Shown here in pieces: positions 6,238 through 10,077 of a DNA stretch of 10,077 nt (position 1 is the first letter of the stretch; each line of letters starts with the position of its first letter). Both the position numbers and the translations under genes were made by a program. The notes beneath the pieces are model-generated. The model saw only the letters and a program-made list of their open reading frames with translations, had not been told where the DNA came from and did no database searches. The stretch is from Prevotellaceae bacterium (GTDB lineage: Bacteria; Bacteroidota; Bacteroidia; Bacteroidales; Paludibacteraceae): NCBI GenBank assembly GCA_031290375.1, contig JAITNR010000108.1, positions 1 to 10,077 on the forward strand, given 5' to 3'.

Positions 6238-8352
6238 CTATTCTTTCAAACTCAACTGAATTCGTTTGCGCGGCAAATCTATCTCTAAAACTGTAGCCGT
6301 AATATGCTGATTCAGTTTTAGAACTGCTGTTGGGTCGGATATAAAACGGTTGGCGATTTGAGAAATATGCACCAAGCCACTTTCGTGTATGCCCAAATCG
6401 ACAAACGCTCCGAATTTGGTGATATTGGTAACAATACCCGGCAGTTTCATTCCTGTGCGCAGGTCCTCTATTGACTTTACGTTTTCATCAAACGAGAACA
6501 CCGAAATTTGCTTTCGTGGGTCGCGGGTCGGTTTTTCAAGTTCGTGCATTATGTCGGTTAGGGTAGGCATTCCAACATCTTGAGAAACATAGTTTTTCAA
6601 CTCAATTTTCGCTCTCAGTTCTGCCTTTTGGAGCAAATCCTGAACAGTTGCGTTTAAATCCTTCGCCATTTTTTCTACAATAGTGTATCTTTCAGGATGT
6701 ACAGCACTGTTGTCCAAAGGATTGGGGGAATTTTCCACACGCATAAAGCCTGCACACTGTTCAAAAGACTTTGCTCCCATTTTTGGCACTTTCATCAAGT
6801 CTTTTCTTGAAGTAAATGCTCCATTTTCAATACGGTAGTTCATAATATTCTGAGCCAAACTGCTACCCACCCCCGAAATGTATGTCAACAGATATTTGCT
6901 TGCAGTGTTCAGATTTACGCCAACATTGTTCACACAACTCGAAACGGTAAAATCAAGAGTGTTTTTCAATTCTTTCTGATCAACATCGTGCTGATATTGC
7001 CCGACCCCGATTGACTTCGGGTCAATTTTCACAAGTTCGGCAAGAGGGTCCATCAATCGTCTTCCGAGCGACACAGAGCCGCGTACCGTTACATCGTAAT
7101 CGGGAAATTCCTCGCGTGCAATTTTTGAGGCGGAATAGATACTCGCACCGCTCTCATTCACTATAAATACCTGAATTTCTGTGTTAAATCTGATTTTTTT
7201 TATAAAATCTTCTGTTTCCCTGCCCGCAGTGCCATTGCCAACCGCAATAGCCTCTATTTTATACTGTTCAACCAGAGTAGAAATTTTTTTCATCGCCTCA
7301 ACACTCTTGTTCACAGGCGGATGCGGGTAAATTGTATCGTTATGCAGCAGATTGCCCTGAGCATCAAGAACGGTAACCTTGCAACCCGTTCTAAAACCGG
7401 GGTCGATGCTCAAAACCCGCTTCTGACCAAGGGGCGGATAGAGCAACAGTTGCCTTAGATTTTCACCAAAAATTCTTATTGCCTCCCTGTCTGCTTTTTC
7501 TTTGCTGATAGCTGCAAATTCGGTTTCGATAGATGACCTCAAAAGCCTTTTGTAGCCGTCTTTGACGGCATCGACAACCAAATTGGCACATTTGCCAGAA
7601 TGTTTTACAAAAATCCGTTTCAACCGTTCCAAAGCCTCATCTTCGGCAATCGAAATATTCACTTTGAGAAAACCTTCGTTTTCGCCACGTCTAATTGCCA
7701 GAAGTCTGTGCGAAGAGATACGTTTCAGACGCTCATTCATCTCAAAATAGTCGCGGAAATTGCTTGCCTCTTCCTCTTTGCCTTTCACCACTTTTGACGA
7801 AATTATTGCCTCGTACATAAAAATTTTGCGAATGGCATTTCTTGCAGACAAAGTTTCATTAACCCGTTCGGCTATAATATCTTGCGCCCCCGAAATAGCA
7901 TCTTCGACAGTAAGCACATTTTCTGTTATAAATTTTTCCGCATAGCTATAGATGTCATTATTATTCTGTAGCATAATCACATTTGCAAGTGGCTCCAAGC
8001 CTTTTTCTATGGCGATTTGAGCCTTTGTTCGTCTTTTGGGCTTGTAGGGCAGGTAAATATCTTCCAATTCGGTACTGTTCCAGCAATTTTCGATGACTTG
8101 ACGCAGTTCATCCGTTAATTTGCCCTGTTCCTCAATTGTGGAAAGCACTGTTTGCTTGCGTTTTACAAGTTCTTCAAACTTTTCGTTTTCCTGAGCAATT
8201 GAGTCAATTTGCACCTCGTCCAAACCGCCTGTCATCTCCTTTCTATAACGGCTGATAAAGGGAATTGTAGCCCCTTGTCCAAGCAGTTTTACTACGTTTT
8301 CTACGCGATATTTTTCAATTTTAAGCTTTTCCGATATTTTATCTGTTATCAT
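6238..8352 (-). CDS. tex: Tex family RNA-binding transcription accessory protein
   Basis: A 704-residue cytoplasmic nucleic-acid-binding protein of the Tex family, linked in other bacteria to transcription and RNA metabolism. All domains are seen in order. The helical Tex N-terminal region is at about 1-200 (LLGQGATIPFISRYRKEMTG, LEDIYLPYKPKRRTKAQIA). A YqgF/RNase H-like domain is at about 310-440 (VLSIDPGFRTGCKVTVLD; VGNGTAGRET; RREED-free RRLMDPLAELVKIDPKSIGV). Helix-hairpin-helix motifs are at about 480-540 (YISGVGSSLAQNIMNYR, LMKVPKMGAKSFEQCAGF). A C-terminal S1 domain is at about 636-704 (LPGIVTNITKFGAFVDLG, GLVHISQIANRF, KRIQLSLKE). The length is typical of the family. The gene has its own well-formed promoter and a long leader. 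Nothing in the sequence looks broken. Confidence 0.97.
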   Translation of the reverse strand: MITDKISEKLKIEKYRVENVVKLLGQGATIPFISRYRKEMTGGLDEVQIDSIAQENEKFEELVKRKQTVLSTIEEQGKLTDELRQVIENCWNSTELEDIYLPYKPKRRTKAQIAIEKGLEPLANVIMLQNNNDIYSYAEKFITENVLTVEDAISGAQDIIAERVNETLSARNAIRKIFMYEAIISSKVVKGKEEEASNFRDYFEMNERLKRISSHRLLAIRRGENEGFLKVNISIAEDEALERLKRIFVKHSGKCANLVVDAVKDGYKRLLRSSIETEFAAISKEKADREAIRIFGENLRQLLLYPPLGQKRVLSIDPGFRTGCKVTVLDAQGNLLHNDTIYPHPPVNKSVEAMKKISTLVEQYKIEAIAVGNGTAGRETEDFIKKIRFNTEIQVFIVNESGASIYSASKIAREEFPDYDVTVRGSVSLGRRLMDPLAELVKIDPKSIGVGQYQHDVDQKELKNTLDFTVSSCVNNVGVNLNTASKYLLTYISGVGSSLAQNIMNYRIENGAFTSRKDLMKVPKMGAKSFEQCAGFMRVENSPNPLDNSAVHPERYTIVEKMAKDLNATVQDLLQKAELRAKIELKNYVSQDVGMPTLTDIMHELEKPTRDPRKQISVFSFDENVKSIEDLRTGMKLPGIVTNITKFGAFVDLGIHESGLVHISQIANRFISDPTAVLKLNQHITATVLEIDLPRKRIQLSLKE

Positions 8353-8476
8353 CTGACTGCTATTTTTACACGCAACAACAAGGCATTAGATTTTTATTAA
8401 TATCCCCTTTGTTGCTGTCTAACATTATGTTTATTATTATTTTGAACGTTCTTAATGAGCTGCCATTTTTTGAGTT

Positions 8477-8507
8477 CAAAGATAGATTAAATTTTATTAA
8501 TGGCAAA
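8477..8507 (-). promoter_or_regulatory. Bacteroidota-type promoter of tex
   Basis: On the minus strand TTTG (8504-8507) is followed by a 19-bp spacer and TATCTTTG (8477-8484), an exact match to the known Bacteroidota housekeeping promoter (-33 TTTG, -7 TAnnTTTG). Transcription would begin near 8470-8472, giving tex a leader of about 120 nt. That leader holds an 8-bp palindrome GAACGTTC (8444-8451) and a loose 7-bp inverted repeat (GCAACAA 8372-8378 with TTGTTGC 8409-8415). No riboswitch class is recognised in it. Confidence 0.75.
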
Positions 8508-8565
8508 ACACAGCATCTCAAAAAAAGTTTTACCTGACCAATTTCGCTGTTCTAATGAGGAAAGA

Positions 8566-9120
8566 TCAGTTTTTTTTCACAATAACCTCTTCCCAAAAAA
8601 TCCAGATAAGGAAAATCAATCCATAGTACAGGTATTTGAACAGGTATCCGTGCAGCATATCAAAGGCTTCGGGGTGATGCTTTACAATTGCGGTAATAGC
8701 TGTAATTCTCATAATGTTAATCAGATAACACAGAAGCAAGCCAAGCGGAACAAACCAGAGTTTGTTTGTCCAACTTCCTCGCGCCAAAAGCATAACAGAC
8801 AGAAAGATAAAACTCTGCTTTATACCTGTACAGCCCCAAATGATACAAACACCGTTATCATTTGAATAGTGAAGGTACATTTTATTAAAAAACTGAATAT
8901 CCCTGTCGAACAAATGAATGCAGATGTAACAAATTTTTGTTGTAAAATGCGATACGGTGTTGAAGAATCCTGATATGTCTATCGTATTGAACAACAAGAC
9001 AACATCGTCCGATTCATCGCCCTTGATGGACAACTTCCAGACGATATTCGCCGCAAACATCGCCACAAAAAATAAAATTATGCCTTTGTAGGTTTTGGCT
9101 AAGTCTTTGAATGTAAGCAT
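8566..9120 (-). CDS. Exosortase/archaeosortase-family membrane protein
   Basis: A 184-residue multi-pass inner membrane protein with the catalytic pattern of the exosortase/archaeosortase family, transpeptidase-like enzymes that process C-terminal sorting signals of exported proteins. The key residues sit in the expected order: Cys97 in WGCTGIKQ, Arg138 in NIMRITAI and His157 in MLHGYLFKYLYYG, each at or near a membrane helix (about 10-30, 95-115, 120-147, 158-178). The short length and this spacing resemble the compact Bacteroidota forms (XrtF-like) rather than the longer EpsH type; the subfamily is an inference. The usual companions (a partner protein, exopolysaccharide genes or a PEP-CTERM-like substrate) are absent from the window. 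It follows an XRE regulator by 47 bp on the same strand and is probably in an operon with it. No clear terminator follows; the tex promoter lies just downstream. Confidence 0.85.
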   Translation of the reverse strand: MLTFKDLAKTYKGIILFFVAMFAANIVWKLSIKGDESDDVVLLFNTIDISGFFNTVSHFTTKICYICIHLFDRDIQFFNKMYLHYSNDNGVCIIWGCTGIKQSFIFLSVMLLARGSWTNKLWFVPLGLLLCYLINIMRITAITAIVKHHPEAFDMLHGYLFKYLYYGLIFLIWIFWEEVIVKKN

Positions 9121-9167
9121 ATCATGCTATAAAAAACTATTCCTTTTTGAGTCTTTTAATTCTTCCT

Positions 9168-9476
9168 CTAACGCTGCTTTTTTACCCTAAGCCTCTTAAC
9201 GGTAATGCCGTGTTGAGCATTGTTTGGCCCAGCGGAAACGTCGTCTTGGTTGTTTTGTCCGGGTACTTGAGAAGTAAAAAACTCTTCGGGGTTAATTTCA
9301 AGAATGTTACAAATTTTACCTGCAAATTTTATCCAACTGCTGCTTTTCCCTCTCCCGTTCTCTATTCTTGAATATGTTGATTGCGAAACATGCAGTAAAT
9401 CTGCAATTTGCTCCTGTCTAACCCCCTTTTCTATTCTAAGCGTCTTTATTTTTTTAGAAATAGTATAGTTCATCAT
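9168..9476 (-). CDS. XRE-family helix-turn-helix transcriptional regulator
   Basis: A 102-residue DNA-binding protein with a Cro/C1-type HTH at about residues 7-65: ISKKIKTLRIEKGVRQEQIA, then the recognition helix region VSQSTYSRIENGR, and the closing IINPEEFF-like segment (LEINPEEFFTSQ). After the HTH comes a polar, probably disordered linker (QNNQDDVSAGPNNAQHG) and a strongly basic end (VKRLRVKKQR). There are two adjacent ATG codons (9476 and 9473); either could be used. The exosortase-family gene starts 47 bp after its stop codon, so it probably regulates itself and that gene. The upstream region has phased TTGCAA sites overlapping a possible promoter, which fits autoregulation. There is no toxin-like or peptidase-like partner to suggest a phage or toxin-antitoxin role. 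Confidence 0.9.
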   Translation of the reverse strand: MMNYTISKKIKTLRIEKGVRQEQIADLLHVSQSTYSRIENGRGKSSSWIKFAGKICNILEINPEEFFTSQVPGQNNQDDVSAGPNNAQHGITVKRLRVKKQR

Positions 9477-9521
9477 TGCAAAATCGTTATTAGTTTTGCA
9501 AAGTTAGTAATAATTTTGCAA
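9476..9521 (-). promoter_or_regulatory. Three phased TTGCAA sites and possible promoter of the regulator/exosortase unit
   Basis: The palindromic hexamer TTGCAA occurs at 9476-9481, 9496-9501 and 9516-9521, with a spacing of exactly 20 bp in both cases, placing the sites on one face of the helix. The first overlaps the regulator's start codon. On the minus strand TAACTTTG (9499-9506) matches the Bacteroidota -7 box and overlaps the middle site; no good -33 TTTG precedes it. TTATTA/TAATAA arms flank the middle site. The arrangement suggests operators for autorepression; the function is inferred. Confidence 0.5.
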
Positions 9522-9525
9522 TAGT

Positions 9526-9537
9526 GAACTATAGTTC
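9526..9537. repeat. 12-bp perfect palindrome upstream of the XRE gene
   Basis: GAACTATAGTTC is a perfect palindrome a few bases upstream of the outermost TTGCAA site. Eight of its bases (TATAGTTC) recur at 9464-9471 inside the first codons of the regulator gene. It could be a second operator or the upstream part of the promoter region; no function is shown. Confidence 0.5.
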
Positions 9538-9595
9538 TTCTTCAGGTTAATTTTTTTTGAGGTGCTATTGGTTTTGAAATTCCCACGTAATAAAT

Positions 9596-9610
9596 GTTAA
9601 AATTTTTAAC
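9596..9610. repeat. Small AT-rich inverted repeat
   Basis: GTTAAAA and TTTTAAC form perfect 7-bp arms around a single T. It stands alone in AT-rich DNA, just left of the large palindrome, and is too AT-rich to be a convincing terminator stem. Confidence 0.45.
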
Positions 9611-9620
9611 ACGATATCAG

Positions 9621-9673
9621 AGGTGTTCTTACACCTGTGTAAGAGATGTTCTTACACAGGTGTAAGAACACCT
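9621..9673. repeat. 53-bp nested palindrome with perfect 24-bp arms
   Basis: The left arm 9621-9644 (starts AGGTGTTCTTACACC) is perfectly complementary to the right arm 9650-9673 (ends GTGTAAGAACACCT), with a 5-nt loop GATGT. Each arm is itself nearly palindromic: CTTACAC and GTGTAAG separated by CT in the left arm and AG in the right arm. The heptamer therefore appears four times, and the structure can be read either as one long hairpin or as two tandem cruciform units with TGTTCTTACAC as a direct repeat. There is no T-tract beside it and no gene overlaps it. It stands between the XRE promoter region and the IS110 remnant. Confidence 0.85.
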
Positions 9674-9704
9674 TTCACTTATGCGTGAGAGAAAACACGA
9701 CACA

Positions 9705-9727
9705 GGCGTTAGTTTTTTACTAACGCC
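9705..9727. repeat. 9-bp hairpin at the IS110 truncation point
   Basis: GGCGTTAGT and ACTAACGCC pair perfectly around five T residues. The right arm overlaps the point where the IS110-like reading frame begins, and an in-frame TAG lies at 9710-9712 in the left arm. No T-tract follows on either strand, so an intrinsic terminator is unlikely. It may mark a deletion or rearrangement junction. Confidence 0.6.
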
Positions 9728-9910
9728 CGCAAGGCATTGATAGCCATAGCAAGAAAACTTTTAGTTGTAGTATGGAATATGCTCAAAGATGAAAAACCGT
9801 ATAATCCGATGTTAGTCCCTGTTTATGACCCTGTGAAAATGAAAGCACGTTTGGCATATCACCGAAAAGAATACGAGAAAGCAGCCAACTTTTTGAATAT
9901 TCAACTATAA
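9713..9910 (+). pseudogene. IS110-family transposase, C-terminal fragment
   Basis: The frame encodes ARKALIAIARKLLVVVWNML, then KDEKPYNPMLVPVYDP and VKMKARLAYHRKEYEKAA, ending NFLNIQL with TAA at 9908-9910. This is the characteristic tail of IS110/IS116/IS902-type transposases (basic ARKLL helix, WNML, Pro-Tyr-rich segment). Only about 65 residues of a protein normally over 300 long remain. The N-terminal DEDD nuclease domain and the Ser-containing core are missing, and an in-frame TAG precedes the fragment, so it is inactive. A short ATG-started frame at 9681 (MRERKHDTG) runs into it in another phase and might be a frameshifted remnant, but this is unsure. Confidence 0.85.
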
Positions 9911-10077
9911 AGAAAAAAGAAAATAGCGTAAAGGTCGGGTATCTTTGTGGTGGCTTCAGACCCCGTTTGCAAATCGACCAATGTTACAGTATTGTAAAAC
10001 AATACGTTAAGAACACAGACCTGAGTTAATGTTTTTGGATAAAACCAAGAGCCAAACTCGCAGAAGAAAATCGCATA
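9911..10077 (+). mobile_element. Probable IS110 right-end non-coding region
   Basis: No gene is seen after the transposase stop codon. The + strand carries TATCTTTG at 9940-9947, a match to the Bacteroidota -7 box but without a TTTG at the -33 distance, and a perfect 7-bp hairpin GTATTGT/ACAATAC with an AAA loop (9989-10005). The end of the insertion sequence is not identifiable without a second copy. In some IS110 relatives (IS1111 group) the right end encodes a bridge RNA; this is only a possibility here. A short frame from the ATG at 10029 (MFLDKTKSQTRRRKSH) is still open at the window end and is too short to assign. Confidence 0.35.

Noticed and set aside
8500..8865. A 121-residue + strand frame across the end of the exosortase-family gene and the tex promoter.
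   Set aside because: It overlaps the conserved catalytic Arg/His region on the other strand and has no recognisable domain; composition is that of an antisense shadow.
9596..9727. A CRISPR-like array in the repeat-rich right region.
   Set aside because: The repeats are inverted and nested, differ from one another, and there are no regularly spaced unique spacers or cas genes.

Overview
The window looks like a chromosomal accessory stretch from a Bacteroidota genome, most likely order Bacteroidales. The reasons are the family-typical ABC exporter/HlyD pair, a Bacteroidota-style TonB-receptor-like outer membrane protein (carboxypeptidase-regulatory-like domain, plug, barrel), AT-rich intergenic DNA, weak or absent Shine-Dalgarno sites, and at least one clear Bacteroidota promoter (TTTG, 19 bp, TAnnTTTG). 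The assignment is an inference from protein style and promoter grammar; no rRNA or tRNA gene is visible.

Layout. 1-2325 (+): an export operon. It holds the 3' part of an ABC exporter of the peptidase-containing/bacteriocin type, interrupted in frame by a GC-rich palindromic repeat of about 93 bp, followed 48 bp later by its HlyD-type membrane fusion partner. 2326-2342: a very regular G-tract (GGGT repeats), a strong G-quadruplex candidate between two convergent genes. 2355-4901 (-): an outer membrane beta-barrel/TonB-receptor-like protein with a glycine-rich tail. 4997-6146 (-): two single-domain chromate-transporter (CHR) family genes in tandem. 6238-8352 (-): tex, the S1/YqgF/HhH RNA-binding protein, with a textbook promoter and a leader of about 120 nt. 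8566-9476 (-): a two-gene unit consisting of an XRE-type regulator and then an exosortase/archaeosortase-family membrane protein with the Cys/Arg/His catalytic pattern. 9476-9735: about 250 bp of non-coding DNA dense in symmetry: three TTGCAA sites exactly 20 bp apart, a 12-bp palindrome, a small inverted repeat, a 53-bp nested palindrome with perfect 24-bp arms, and a 9-bp hairpin. 9713-9910 (+): the truncated C-terminal end of an IS110-family transposase, followed by what may be the right end of the element.

How it fits together. The exporter ATPase and HlyD protein would form an inner-membrane export channel for a leader-peptide substrate whose gene is not in the window. The outer membrane protein, CHR pair and tex are transcribed in the opposite direction and are not obviously connected to it. 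The least explained part is the right side: a regulator/exosortase operon with no visible sorting substrate, preceded by a repeat-rich promoter region that borders an IS110 remnant. That region, the in-frame repeat in the ABC gene and the G-tract are the items most worth a second look.
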